Shown here piece after piece: positions 54,208 to 62,383 of a stretch of DNA of 64,000 nt. The notes beneath the pieces were generated by a model. It searched no databases. It saw only the letters and a program-made list of their open reading frames with translations, and was not told the DNA's origin. The DNA comes from Candidatus Pantoea varia (lineage in GTDB: Bacteria; Pseudomonadota; Gammaproteobacteria; Enterobacterales; Enterobacteriaceae): contig NZ_FOVG01000004.1 in the NCBI RefSeq assembly GCF_900115075.1, positions 186,001-250,000 on the forward strand, read 5' to 3'. The position numbers and the translations under genes were made by a program. Positions within the stretch are counted from its first letter, which is position 1, and the number at the start of each line of letters is the position of its first letter.

Positions 54208-54221
54208 TTGATTCTGATCAT
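54208..54221. promoter_or_regulatory. FNR-like box upstream of cioA
   Basis: TTGAT-TCTG-ATCAT matches the FNR consensus TTGAT-N4-ATCAA at nine of ten positions. It lies 168-181 bp before cioA. In Pseudomonas the FNR homolog Anr represses cioAB, so control by FNR is reasonable. The rest of 54041-54820 is AT-rich. It includes a GTGA-N6-TCAC CRP-like half-symmetry at 54734-54747, and no gene. Confidence 0.55.
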
Positions 54222-54786
54222 TGTTTTTGATGGGAATTATTTATTTAAAAATAAGGCCTAAAGGTTAATCAGAGCGTGTTTATGTGTCGTTAATGTTACG
54301 GTAATTTGTACTTTAAAAATCGATCGTGCTAAAGCGAACCCTGTCTGGAAATTGCTTTCAACAGGCTGTTTTCAGAAACTATTTTGTTATAAACCCTGAT
54401 TGAGTAAAGGTCAAATTTTAGAGCTTACAATTTAAATAGCCTTATTTTTTAAGAGGTTAAAAGAGCAAATAGTTACCTCTGCCGCTTTGTTTGCTTTTTT
54501 GCTTTTGCCTGGCTAATGCAGCTATAACTTCTGACAGAAAAAACGCAGAACGGCGCTTTTAAGTGCACTCAGAGATGTTAATAAAATGAGTCAAAAAGAA
54601 GATATGAATTAACAGCGCACGGCGGGCAGGCGATTATTCCGGTCCAGAGGTTCATAAAACGATTTAATAACCAGCAACCGTGCGAAAAGACCGGCTGGAT
54701 TATTTGCGCTGCCGTTACGTTATCGCGGTTCTGGTGAGTCAGATCACAAAAAAGCGGAAAAGGACATTTCCGGAAAGGGTAGCGAT

Positions 54787-54805
54787 GCCGTCACCGTCTG
54801 ACGGC
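54787..54805 (-). terminator. Stem-loop after the HxlR gene
   Basis: The seven-bp stem GCCGTCA/TGACGGC with loop CCGTC lies 16 nt past the stop at 54821. No T-run is seen on the minus strand. Confidence 0.4.
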
Positions 54806-54820
54806 TGACACGAGGATAAT

Positions 54821-55201
54821 TTACTCTGCGGCGGATTTTTCGCGCTGTGCCAGAATCCGGCTCAGGTTAAGCTCCAGCCAGTCCGCCAGCCCCACCACCT
54901 GTTCACCGACTTCACGCCCAAGCGGGGTCAGGCGATATTCCACGTGCGGCGGCACTACATCGTAGGCGATGCGCTGCACAAAGCCATCTTCTTCCAGGTA
55001 GCGCAGATTCTGCGCCAGCATCCGCTCGCTGACGCCACCGACTGTCCGGCGCAACGCACTAAAGCGCAGCGTCTGGTCCTGCAGGGCCAGCAGTATTAAT
55101 ACGCTCCAGCGACTGGTTACGCGTTTCAGCACGTCACGCGACGGGCAGTTGACGTTAAGCAATTCGCCACGACTAAATTTTTCACTCATCTTTTCAGACA
55201 T
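54821..55201 (-). CDS. HxlR-family regulator (QorR/YtfH-like)
   Basis: The protein has 126 residues with a winged helix: VTSRWSVLILLALQDQTLRF near residue 28 and TVGGVSERMLAQNLRYLEEDGF near 54. The conserved single cysteine in NVNCPSRDVLKRV (residue ~19) is the redox-sensing cysteine of the family. It is divergent from qorB with a palindrome between, matching the E. coli ytfH-qorB (ytfG) pair. It should sense quinones or electrophiles and control qorB. MSEK at residue 5 is an alternative start. Confidence 0.9.
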   Translation of the reverse strand: MSEKMSEKFSRGELLNVNCPSRDVLKRVTSRWSVLILLALQDQTLRFSALRRTVGGVSERMLAQNLRYLEEDGFVQRIAYDVVPPHVEYRLTPLGREVGEQVVGLADWLELNLSRILAQREKSAAE

Positions 55202-55217
55202 TTAACCTTAACACCTC

Positions 55218-55256
55218 AAACTAACAATTCTGTAAGTACTTACTAAAAATTAGTTT
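55218..55256. promoter_or_regulatory. Nested palindromes between hxlR and qorB
   Basis: A perfect 12-bp palindrome GTAAGTACTTAC (55232-55243) is flanked by AAACTAA (55218-55224) and TTAGTTT (55250-55256), which are complements of each other. The site lies in the 98-bp gap between the divergent starts, where an HxlR dimer is expected to bind. Confidence 0.75.
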
Positions 55257-55299
55257 ATACCCTAGTCTGGATTTCACCAACAGCCACAGGAGTTATCCC

Positions 55300-56157
55300 A
55301 TGATTGCAGTAACAGGTGCTACCGGTCAGCTGGGCCGAATCGTTATCGATGCATTACTGAAAAAAGTGCCGGCGGGAGAAATCGTCGCCGCTGTGCGTAC
55401 GCCAGCTAAAGCGGCGGATCTTGCGGCGCTGGGCGTCATTGTCCGCCAGGCCGATTATGGCCAGCCAGAGACGCTGGAGGCCGCTTTTGCAGGCGTGGAT
55501 AAGCTGCTACTGATCTCCGGTAGTGAAGTGGGCCAGCGTGAAGCGCAGCATAAAGCCGTCATTGAGGCTGCTCGTGCTGCGGGCGTGGGCTTCATCGCCT
55601 ATACCAGCCTGCTGCATGCGGATACCTCGCCGCTGGGTCTGGGCATTGAACACCGCGCAACAGAAGCGCTGCTGAAAGCCTCTGGCATCCCGTACGCCCT
55701 GTTGCGTAACGGCTGGTACAGCGAGAACTACGCAGCGAGCATCCCACCGGCGCTGGCGCATCATGCGTTTATTGGCGCAGCAGGTGAAGGTCGTATCGCC
55801 TCGGCAGCGCGTCAGGATTATGCTGAAGCGGCGGCAGAAGTGATGACCCGTGAGGATCAGGCGGGCAAAGTGTATGAACTGGCAGGCGATGACAGCTACA
55901 CGCTGGCGCAGTTTGCTGCGGAGATTGCCGCACAGAGCGGTGAGAAGGTCGATTACGTCAATCTCTCTCAGAGTGAGTTTGCGGCGGCGCTGAAAAACGC
56001 CGGCCTGCCAGAGGGTCTGGCGGAAATGCTGGCAGATTCCGATGCCGGTGCAGAGAAAGGCGGTTTGTTCGATGACTCCCGCCAGCTGAGCCAGCTTATC
56101 GGTCGCCCCACCACCACCTGGCAGGCGGTGATTCGCGCGGCACTGGCGCACGGTTAA
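55300..56157 (+). CDS. qorB: NAD(P)H:quinone oxidoreductase QorB (NmrA-like SDR)
   Basis: The protein has 285 residues (E. coli 286). It is an atypical short-chain reductase of the NmrA family that reduces quinones with NADPH. The nucleotide loop is MIAVTGATGQLGRIVIDAL at the N-terminus. AAVRTPAKAADLAALG near 30, LLISGSEVGQRE near 66 and ALLRNGWYSENYA near 130 are family-like. A good CAGGAG site precedes the start. A short weak hairpin (56170-56193) follows the stop. Confidence 0.94.
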   Translation: MIAVTGATGQLGRIVIDALLKKVPAGEIVAAVRTPAKAADLAALGVIVRQADYGQPETLEAAFAGVDKLLLISGSEVGQREAQHKAVIEAARAAGVGFIAYTSLLHADTSPLGLGIEHRATEALLKASGIPYALLRNGWYSENYAASIPPALAHHAFIGAAGEGRIASAARQDYAEAAAEVMTREDQAGKVYELAGDDSYTLAQFAAEIAAQSGEKVDYVNLSQSEFAAALKNAGLPEGLAEMLADSDAGAEKGGLFDDSRQLSQLIGRPTTTWQAVIRAALAHG

Positions 56158-56442
56158 TTCTGTCATTCATGAGCGGGCAATCGGGTCCGCTCACCTCACT
56201 CTCCTGCCCGAATCCCCGTTGGGTATGCCACTTTCTGCACTCTTTGCGGCTGCGGTTTCTTTTACAAAATGTGAATAAACGCCAGTTTTCTTCAGGTTAA
56301 ATTTTTTTATTCAGGTCGCTAAGAGATTCATCTGAAATGCGTTTTTTGTGAACAGCGCTATATTTGGTTGAATTGTCTGGGATTTATCCAAAAACCTCGA
56401 TTAATCGACAATATTTATTACGTTCATAGATATTCTGCATTG

Positions 56443-56470
56443 TTGTTCCGCGGGATGAGAGGTCTATAAT
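56443..56470 (+). promoter_or_regulatory. Probable treF promoter
   Basis: A perfect -10 TATAAT (56465-56470) lies 16 bp after TTGTTC (56443-56448). The extended context TCTATAATTT also fits the sigma-S -10 pattern, as expected for treF in E. coli. Transcription would begin near 56477, leaving only about 32 nt of leader before the proposed AUU start. The rest of 56158-56442 holds no gene. Confidence 0.7.
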
Positions 56471-56508
56471 TTGTCCTTTGTGCAACCACGACCGCTCAGG
56501 AGGCCGTT

Positions 56509-58167
56509 ATTAATACCCATCGCCAGCAACAAAATGCACCTGAAGAGGTTCGTGCAGGGGCGGAAGTTGAGTATCAATACGATCCCCATGAACTGAAGCT
56601 GGATCGCATGCAGGATTCTGAACCGGAGCCGGAGCTGATCGAAGGCTTACCGGCACCGGATGCGCTGACGCCTGCCGATCGTTATCTGGAACTGTTTGAA
56701 CATGTTCAGATGTCGCGGATTTTCGAGGACAGCAAAACCTTCCCCGACTGTTCGCCCAAGTACGATCCGCTGGATGTGCTGATGCGCTATCGCCGACAGA
56801 AACGCAGCAGTGATTTCGACCTGTCGCGTTTTGTCGCCGATCACTTTTATCTGCCTGGCGTAAACGAAAGCTTTTATGTCTCCAACCCGGATAAAACGCT
56901 CAATGAGCATATCGACGACCTGTGGCCGGTTCTGACCAAAATGCCGCAGCAGCATATGCCGCACTCATCGCTGCTGCCGTTACCCAAACCCTATGTGGTG
57001 CCGGGCGGACGTTTTGGCGAAACCTACTACTGGGATTCTTACTTCACCATGCTCGGCCTGGCAGAATCGGGCCGCGATGATCTGCTGCGTCACATGGCGG
57101 ATAACTTTGCCTGGCTGATCGATAACTACGGTCATGTGCCAAACGGCAATCGTACCTATTATCTCAGCCGCTCGCAGCCGCCGGTGTTTGCCCTGATGGT
57201 TGAGCTGTTCGAAGAAGATGGCGTGCGCGGTGCTAAGCGCTATCAGGAACAGCTGATGAAGGAGTACCAGTTCTGGATGGACGGTGCCGGTTCTCTGATG
57301 CCAAATCAAGCCTATCGTCACGTGGTGCGGATGCCAAACGGCTCACTGCTGAACCGCTACTGGGATGACCGCGATACGCCGCGCGATGAGTCGTGGATCG
57401 AAGATGTGGAAACCGCCCGCGAATCTAAACGTCCGGCAAGCGAAGTCTATCGTGACCTGCGTGCCGGAGCGGAATCAGGCTGGGATTACTCCTCGCGCTG
57501 GCTGCGTAACCCAAAACGGCTGTCGAGCATCCGTACCACGCAGTTTATTCCCATCGATCTGAACTCGTTCCTGTACAAGCTGGAGCTGATGATCGCCACC
57601 CTGTCGCACGCGAAAGGTGAAGAGCTGACGGCGCTGGCCTGGCAGAAAAAAGCGGAAGCGCGCAAGCGTGCGATTACCCGTTATCTGTGGGACAGCACCG
57701 CCGGTGTGTTCCGCGACTACGACTGGCGTCGGGAACGTTTCGGTGCCTTTACCGTCGCCTCCGTGGTTCCGTTGTTTGTCGGTCTTGCAACGCCGCATCA
57801 GGCGCACCTGCAGGCGATCTCGTTGCGTCATCTGCTGCTGAGCAACGGCGGTCTGCTGACCTCCATGGTCGAAAGCGGTGAGCAGTGGGATCGACCTAAC
57901 GGCTGGGCACCGATGCAGTGGATGGCGATTGTTGGCCTGAATAACTACGGTGAAGAGACGCTGGCAACGGAAGTGGCGGTGAACTGGCTCAATACGGTCA
58001 GTAACTTCTATCAGTTGCACCACAAGCTGGTCGAGAAGTATGACATCAGCGGCGAGCGCGCCCGTCCCGGTGGCGGCGGTGAATATCCATTACAGGATGG
58101 TTTCGGCTGGACTAACGGCGTTACCCGCAAGCTGATGACGATGTATGGGCATTTAATGGCTGACTAA
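56509..58167 (+). CDS. treF: Cytoplasmic trehalase TreF, apparent AUU start
   Basis: It hydrolyses trehalose to two glucose in the cytosol, family GH37. The first ATG in frame (56608) would give 519 residues. Homology to E. coli TreF (549) continues upstream of it ([10 protein letters not shown] versus YELDPYELKLDE). No ATG, GTG or TTG exists in frame between the stop at 56467 and 56608. AGGAGG at 56498-56503 stands five bases before ATT 56509, giving 552 residues. GH37 signatures are [15 protein letters not shown] near 164, [15 protein letters not shown] near 460 and [18 protein letters not shown] near 515. It ends at a strong terminator. Confidence 0.93.
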   Translation: MNTHRQQQNAPEEVRAGAEVEYQYDPHELKLDRMQDSEPEPELIEGLPAPDALTPADRYLELFEHVQMSRIFEDSKTFPDCSPKYDPLDVLMRYRRQKRSSDFDLSRFVADHFYLPGVNESFYVSNPDKTLNEHIDDLWPVLTKMPQQHMPHSSLLPLPKPYVVPGGRFGETYYWDSYFTMLGLAESGRDDLLRHMADNFAWLIDNYGHVPNGNRTYYLSRSQPPVFALMVELFEEDGVRGAKRYQEQLMKEYQFWMDGAGSLMPNQAYRHVVRMPNGSLLNRYWDDRDTPRDESWIEDVETARESKRPASEVYRDLRAGAESGWDYSSRWLRNPKRLSSIRTTQFIPIDLNSFLYKLELMIATLSHAKGEELTALAWQKKAEARKRAITRYLWDSTAGVFRDYDWRRERFGAFTVASVVPLFVGLATPHQAHLQAISLRHLLLSNGGLLTSMVESGEQWDRPNGWAPMQWMAIVGLNNYGEETLATEVAVNWLNTVSNFYQLHHKLVEKYDISGERARPGGGGEYPLQDGFGWTNGVTRKLMTMYGHLMAD

Positions 58168-58196
58168 GCATCGCAGCCTGTAAACCTTTAAAACGC

Positions 58197-58222
58197 AAAA
58201 AGCCGGATTATTCCGGCTTTTT
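58197..58222. terminator. Bidirectional terminator between treF and yciE
   Basis: An eleven-bp stem AAAAAGCCGGA/TCCGGCTTTTT has loop TTAT. It serves treF and the convergent yciE. Confidence 0.95.
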
Positions 58223-58251
58223 CATGTTCCATGCAGCTATTTAAAGCAAAG

Positions 58252-58758
58252 CTACTTCTTCGCTTCAGTGCCTGGCTGTGACGCACGTTGCAGGAACTGC
58301 TGTGTCACTTCAGGCAGGTGCTGCAGCAGCCACTCCGCCATCGCCACTTCCTGATCGCGGATCTCACTCAATATGCGTACGCCCTGCGTATCACCGACCT
58401 GCTCAGCCGCGGCGATCAGGCTGGTGTAGCTGGCGATCTCGGCATTCTCGAATACATAGCCACTGATAGCGCCTTTGACCACTTCATCTGAGTTAAACAT
58501 GCCGCCGACGGCCTGGCCGGTGGCGGCCATTTTGCCCATCGCATCTTTCATCACAGAGTGATCGATACCGTGGCTGTCGAGCAGCTGCTCCAGCAGGATC
58601 AACTGATGTTTTGTCTCATCCAGATGTTGCGCCAGACGCTGTTCCAGCGCCGGATAGTGTTCAAGACGACCTGACATCTTACTCAGCATGCTTTCTGCTT
58701 GTTTTTCCATCGCATGCGCATCGCGCAGCCAGTCGTGATAATGTTCAATCGCAGTCAT
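58252..58758 (-). CDS. yciE: YciE-like ferritin-fold (DUF892) protein
   Basis: This 168-residue all-helical protein has ferritin-like features: MTAIEHYHDWLRDAHAMEKQ, then acidic/His motifs HLDETKHQLILLEQLL near residue 45 and ENAEIASYTSLIAAAEQVGD near 103. Members bind di-iron in relatives. In E. coli yciGFE is a stress-induced operon. It lies 10 bp after yciF, so the two are co-transcribed. Confidence 0.88.
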   Translation of the reverse strand: MTAIEHYHDWLRDAHAMEKQAESMLSKMSGRLEHYPALEQRLAQHLDETKHQLILLEQLLDSHGIDHSVMKDAMGKMAATGQAVGGMFNSDEVVKGAISGYVFENAEIASYTSLIAAAEQVGDTQGVRILSEIRDQEVAMAEWLLQHLPEVTQQFLQRASQPGTEAKK

Positions 58759-58768
58759 GTGTTACTCC

Positions 58769-59251
58769 TTAAGAGACGGTAATAGACTCGGCTACCGAGG
58801 TGAGCTTCTCATCCGTTTGCTTCTCTTCATTCAGGGTTTCTTCCAGCAGCTGCGCGGCTTTGGTGTAACCCAGCTTCAGCGCCAGCGCATGCAGCGTACC
58901 GTAGGTGGCAATCTCATAGTGCTCAACTTTCTGTGCAGCACCAATCAGCCCCTGATCGCGAATCTCGCCCTTCTCGACCGAGTCGATAATTTCCTGCGCT
59001 TCTTCAACCAGGCCTTCCAGCGCATGACATTTCATTCGTTTGATTTTGACTTCAGGTGTCACTTCCACCAGTTCGTCGAGTCGTTCAATCTGAGCACGGG
59101 TCTCTTCCAGATGCTGATTAAACGCAGCGATAAGATTTTCGTCACTGGCTGCACGCGCCATTTTAGGCAATGCACGGGTTATCTGTTTCTCAGCGCTGTA
59201 TACATCGGATAAGTCATGGATGAACAGGTCGTTTAACGTTTTCACTGTCAT
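58769..59251 (-). CDS. yciF: YciF-like ferritin-fold (DUF892) protein
   Basis: The protein has 160 residues and starts MTVKTLNDLFIHDLSDVYSAE. The metal-ligand pattern of the DUF892 fold is visible in HLEETRAQIERLDEL near residue 46 and KVEHYEIATYGTLHALALKL near 108. E. coli YciF forms dimers with a di-iron centre; stress protection is assumed. It is the first gene of yciFE here. Its 503-bp upstream gap is AT-rich, ending at the yciG terminator, with no other gene. Confidence 0.9.
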   Translation of the reverse strand: MTVKTLNDLFIHDLSDVYSAEKQITRALPKMARAASDENLIAAFNQHLEETRAQIERLDELVEVTPEVKIKRMKCHALEGLVEEAQEIIDSVEKGEIRDQGLIGAAQKVEHYEIATYGTLHALALKLGYTKAAQLLEETLNEEKQTDEKLTSVAESITVS

Positions 59252-59590
59252 AAGATAGCCTCATTGATTAAAAAGCTGCGTCTGTAATAACGCAGCGCCA
59301 GTCATATCGTTGACACCTGAAAAGTCTAGTGGAGATTCTTAATATCGCACGCCGCATCAGTATGAATTTAAGACAAAAGTGGCATGCAAAATGCATTTTC
59401 CTTTTTACAGCAAACATTTAGCTGGGAGATCTTTTTATCGTTGCGGCTTCGCTAGCTGTGCTGAATTTTGTACAAAGTAATAAATCGTTGTATACATTTT
59501 TTAAGATTAACTGCATAAAAAAGTACCAGTCAAAAACTTACCTGTACAAAGTTTTATTAAACCGTATAGCTTTAATTGATCGGAAATAAA

Positions 59591-59618
59591 AAACCGGAAG
59601 GGAAAACCCTTCCGGTTT
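59591..59618 (-). terminator. Terminator after yciG
   Basis: A twelve-bp stem AAACCGGAAGGG/CCCTTCCGGTTT with an AAAA loop is followed on the minus strand by TTTTATTTCC. It lies 137 bp past yciG and 340 bp before yciF. yciG and yciFE therefore form separate units. Confidence 0.9.
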
Positions 59619-59754
59619 AATTAACAGAGCCGGTCATTGCCAATGATTCAGCACTGACACAATTCAGGGGGCAATTATCTTGCAGAAGAACTAAATAGAT
59701 TCAAAATGCCCGGCTAACAGAGTAACCCTGCCGTCACAGCAGTGTTAAAGACGC

Positions 59755-59919
59755 TCAGCTCCGGCGGCTAACCTTACCTCCCTTGCGCCCCGCTTCAATG
59801 GCACGTTCAGGATCGTTCTTGAAGTTGCCGCCGCTTTTCTGGCCACCTTTGCGTCCTGCTTCTGCAGCACGCTCTTTGTCGGCCGCAAAATTCCCGGCCC
59901 CACCGCGATATTGAGTCAT
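59755..59919 (-). CDS. yciG: KGG-repeat stress protein YciG
   Basis: This is a 54-residue hydrophilic protein: MTQYRGGAGNFAADKERAAE, then two KGG repeats (EAGRKGGQKSGGNFKNDPE and EAGRKGGKVS). The KGG family is induced by general stress (sigma S) and dehydration; E. coli YciG is also needed for swarming. AGAGGA precedes ATG 59919. It is too short for common ORF thresholds but the repeat is unmistakable. Confidence 0.92.
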   Translation of the reverse strand: MTQYRGGAGNFAADKERAAEAGRKGGQKSGGNFKNDPERAIEAGRKGGKVSRRS

Positions 59920-60040
59920 ATGCGTCCTCTTTGATTTTTAAAAATTATAATTTGCACAGCTAACGCTTCATCAGGCCGATTCAGCAACATAAATGTAGAC
60001 AGAAAATCGGACCGTTCAAGTGAGATAAATAAAAAACCTG

Positions 60041-60244
60041 TCACAGTTCTGGTTTATTGATCGTACTACCCTCAACCGGATTGATAACGGATTTCAACCA
60101 ACGCTCTTTTCTATTCATAAAAGAGCCGCGGCATGGATAACCTTTATAACAAAAATCGCCGCGCCCTATTAATCGATCATTTTCAAAAAAAGTCCAATTG
60201 AAAAAAATATAAGCGAAGCGGCACGTAGAGAGTTTAATCAACAT
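60041..60244 (-). CDS. Doubtful 67-codon ORF
   Basis: This frame in AT-rich sequence begins MLIKLSTCRFAYIFFNWTFF and later reads WLKSVINPVEGSTINKPEL. No family is recognised and no clear ribosome site precedes it. It overlaps the first AAGCGAAGCG repeat. It may be chance or a decayed gene. Confidence 0.2.
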   Translation of the reverse strand: MLIKLSTCRFAYIFFNWTFFENDRLIGRGDFCYKGYPCRGSFMNRKERWLKSVINPVEGSTINKPEL

Positions 60245-60472
60245 CAGGTAGTGAAGATGATCAACAAACGATCAATTTCCCCAAGCGAAGCGCTAAATAG
60301 AAATCCTGCGCCCTGCTTTAGCGTCATAAATAAGCGAAGCGCGACGCATTCATTTCACCAGTTAAAAATAGCCTGAATCGATCAATAAACGATCAATTAT
60401 GCTGATTTAATGAAAATTTTTATTAAAAATAGAGGGCAAATTTAGCGCTTAAATTTAAATATAAGCGAAGCG
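60211..60472. repeat. Interspersed short direct repeats in AT-rich spacer
   Basis: AAGCGAAGCG occurs at 60211, 60283, 60332 and 60463, mostly preceded by ATA or T. A 19-bp direct repeat GATCAAYAAACGATCAATT occurs at 60259-60277 and 60380-60398, and each copy itself contains two GATCAA units. All copies lie on the plus strand within 262 bp. The spacer 59920-60665 holds no gene that I can support. The pattern resembles a cluster of protein-binding sites. Confidence 0.75.
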
Positions 60473-60665
60473 GACGAATTTATTTTTTCTGGGGGCAAAA
60501 AACGGTTTTTCAGAATAGTACTAAAAAGCAGTTTCTGCGGGGATACGCAAAAATTTTGCCTGCCTGTGAAAAGGGGAACTCAACGTTATGAGTAAGATGG
60601 AGCAATGTCATGAAGGGGAGATAGTGCGTTAATGGCATACAAAACACGTGCCCTGTTCAGCAAAG

Positions 60666-61631
60666 TCAGCGAGAGTCGGGGGAAGCGGAATCAAACGCGA
60701 CACCGCGCTTGCCATTTTTCTTGATGCGGTACATCGCTTCATCAGCACGCTGCAGTGCAGTATCAAAGTCATCTTTGTGCTGCGCCTGAGCAACACCCAC
60801 AGATGCCCCAATGAGAGCATGCCCGTTTGCCATATCAAAAGGTGCCATTACCACGTCAAGACAGGCGTGCGCCAGTTTCTTTACCTGCGGATGATCAAGT
60901 GCCCACGGCATTAATAACACGAATTCGTCGCCGCCCAGTCGGCCGATGATCACCTCTGTTGGAGAGAGTTCGGTCAATCGATGACTTAACTGGATCAGCA
61001 CTTCATCACCGCTGCGATGCCCCAGCGTGTCATTGACGTGTTTAAAGTTATCCAGATCAATAAAGACGACGCAGAGCGGCCCCTGCGCTTTCAGTTCACA
61101 GAAATAATTCTGCAGCGCAAGGCGGTTGTTGAGCAGCGTAAGGGGATCGTGCAGCGCCAGCAGGGCGAGTTGCTCTTCATATTGCTTTTCTTTGGTCATG
61201 TCGATGTGAGTGCCGATCACTTTTACCGGCTCTCCGTGTGCATTCCACTCGCTGACCCGGCCCCGATCCAGCACCCACGTGATGCTGCCATTTTTGGCGA
61301 TCATGCGGTGCAGAGCTTCATAGTAAGGGGCTTTCCCGACAATGTGATCGTTAAATGCCTTCAAAACTTCGTCGGCATCATCGGGATGGAGACTCTCCTT
61401 CCAGGATTCAAAGTTGGCGTCAGTCTCTTTCGGCTGGAAGCCCAGCATCGCTCCCCACCGCCGATTGAAAATCACCAGTTTGCCGCTGGGGATATCAAGC
61501 TGCCACAGAAACAGGCCAGTACCATCCAGCGCCGCATTAAGTTTAGTGCGGGCGTCATGCGCTATACGCTTCAGACGCGCATTGTGCTTTTTCAGGTTCT
61601 GTATCTGTAGACGCAGCGCTTCTTCTGACAT
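60666..61631 (-). CDS. PAS-GGDEF diguanylate cyclase
   Basis: This soluble protein has 321 residues. A short N-terminal coiled region (residues 1-30) is followed by a PAS domain with PAC (about 31-150: GTGLFLWQLDIPSGKLVIFN, VIGTHIDMTKEKQYEEQLA). A GGDEF domain runs about 155-315. The active site IIGRLGGDEFVLLMP is intact, and VVFIDLDNFKHVNDTLGHRSGD fits substrate binding. The RxxD inhibitory site expected five residues before GGDEF is absent (SPTEVIIGR). It should make c-di-GMP from GTP without that feedback. Its neighbour across the tRNA is a BdlA-like protein. Confidence 0.93.
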   Translation of the reverse strand: MSEEALRLQIQNLKKHNARLKRIAHDARTKLNAALDGTGLFLWQLDIPSGKLVIFNRRWGAMLGFQPKETDANFESWKESLHPDDADEVLKAFNDHIVGKAPYYEALHRMIAKNGSITWVLDRGRVSEWNAHGEPVKVIGTHIDMTKEKQYEEQLALLALHDPLTLLNNRLALQNYFCELKAQGPLCVVFIDLDNFKHVNDTLGHRSGDEVLIQLSHRLTELSPTEVIIGRLGGDEFVLLMPWALDHPQVKKLAHACLDVVMAPFDMANGHALIGASVGVAQAQHKDDFDTALQRADEAMYRIKKNGKRGVAFDSASPDSR

Positions 61632-61889
61632 AACCGTGTGAGAGGAGGAAAAAGGGGTATTGTGCCTGTCAGGCTGATTCTGTAAAGGGTGGCTTACAAA
61701 ACACGATTAGCCCCGGTCAATTGCAGGCTGGGCAGGATATCAGGCGGTGACAGTCTGACAACGCAGCACAGAGCCGGGACGGTAAAGTAATTTCGCCGTG
61801 AAATCTGTTTGTGTTGCTACAGGTTTAAGGGACGGAATGCGCCAGTGAGAGGTAAAATTCGGAATGTTCGGGGAAAGGGTAAGTCTGTC

Positions 61890-62268
61890 GGACCCTCGAT
61901 AACGGATTCGCTCCACAAACGCAAAAACCCGCCAGAGGCGGGTTCTTTAAAGATGGTGCCCGAACCCGGACAAAAATGCCGGGAGCATTTTTGCATCGCG
62001 CAACTGCGCGACCCGGAGGGCGAGCCACAGGATGTGGCGAGTGAATCGAACCTTCGATTACGGATTCGCTCCAGAACGCAAAAACCCGCCAGAGGCGGGT
62101 TCTTTAAAGATGGTGCCCGAACCCGGACAAAAATGCCGGGAGCATTTTTGCATCGCGCAACTGCGCGACCCGGAGGGCGAGCCACAGGATGTGGCGAGTG
62201 AATCGAACCTTCGATTACGGATTCGCTCCACAAACGCAAAAACCCGCCAGAGGCGGGTTCTTTAAAGA
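61890..62268 (-). repeat. 157/158-bp tandem repeats containing the tRNA-Phe 3' end
   Basis: Downstream of tRNA-Phe, the tRNA's last 17 bases (TCCGGGTTCGGGCACCA on the minus strand) recur at 62127-62111 and 61970-61954. That is 158 and then 157 bp from the tRNA copy. Each unit also holds a terminator AACCCGCC-TCT-GGCGGGTT-TTTT (stems at 62241-62259, 62083-62101, 61926-61944), the T-loop-like GGTTCGATTC (62209-62200 and 62052-62043), and hairpins such as GTCGCGCAGTTGCGCGA. The third unit decays after about 61890. The layout mirrors the E. coli tyrT/rtT repeats. The remaining 61632-61889 shows nothing clear. Confidence 0.93.
62236..62259 (-). terminator. tRNA-Phe terminator
   Basis: An eight-bp stem AACCCGCC/GGCGGGTT with a 3-base loop is followed by TTTTTGCG on the minus strand, 10 nt past the tRNA CCA end. 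It is the first of three copies in the repeats. Confidence 0.93.
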
Positions 62269-62344
62269 TGGTGCCCGAACCCGGAATCGAACCAGGGACA
62301 CGGGGATTTTCAATCCCCTGCTCTACCGACTGAGCTATTCGGGC
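62269..62344 (-). tRNA. tRNA-Phe (GAA)
   Basis: The 76-nt gene with encoded CCA forms a complete cloverleaf. Acceptor GCCCGAA pairs with TTCGGGC, the D-arm is GCTCAGTCGGTAGAGC, and the anticodon stem is GGGGA-TTGAAAA-TCCCC with anticodon GAA. The T-arm is CCTGG-TTCGATT-CCGGG. It is nearly identical to E. coli tRNA-Phe. Only one copy is present here, and its 3' end is duplicated twice downstream. Confidence 0.98.
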
Positions 62345-62354
62345 AACGGGGCGC

Positions 62355-62383
62355 ATTAAACCAAAGCGGCCCGGCAGCGTCAA
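62355..62383 (-). promoter_or_regulatory. tRNA-Phe promoter
   Basis: TTGACG and TTTAAT are separated by 17 bp and followed by the GC-rich discriminator GCGCCCCG. This is typical of stringently controlled stable-RNA promoters. The -10 ends 10 bp before the tRNA. Confidence 0.9.

Noticed and set aside
56608..58167. treF starting at the first ATG (519 residues)
   Set aside because: Homology to E. coli TreF continues upstream of this ATG and a strong ribosome site stands earlier at 56498.
61890..62344. Prophage or genomic island at tRNA-Phe
   Set aside because: No integrase or phage gene lies on either side within the window. The duplicated tRNA ends are only about 158 bp apart, too close to enclose an element.
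61817..62383. 188-codon minus-strand ORF over tRNA-Phe and the repeats
   Set aside because: It covers the tRNA and its tandem repeats. The period (157/158) changes frame between copies, so no repeated protein is encoded.
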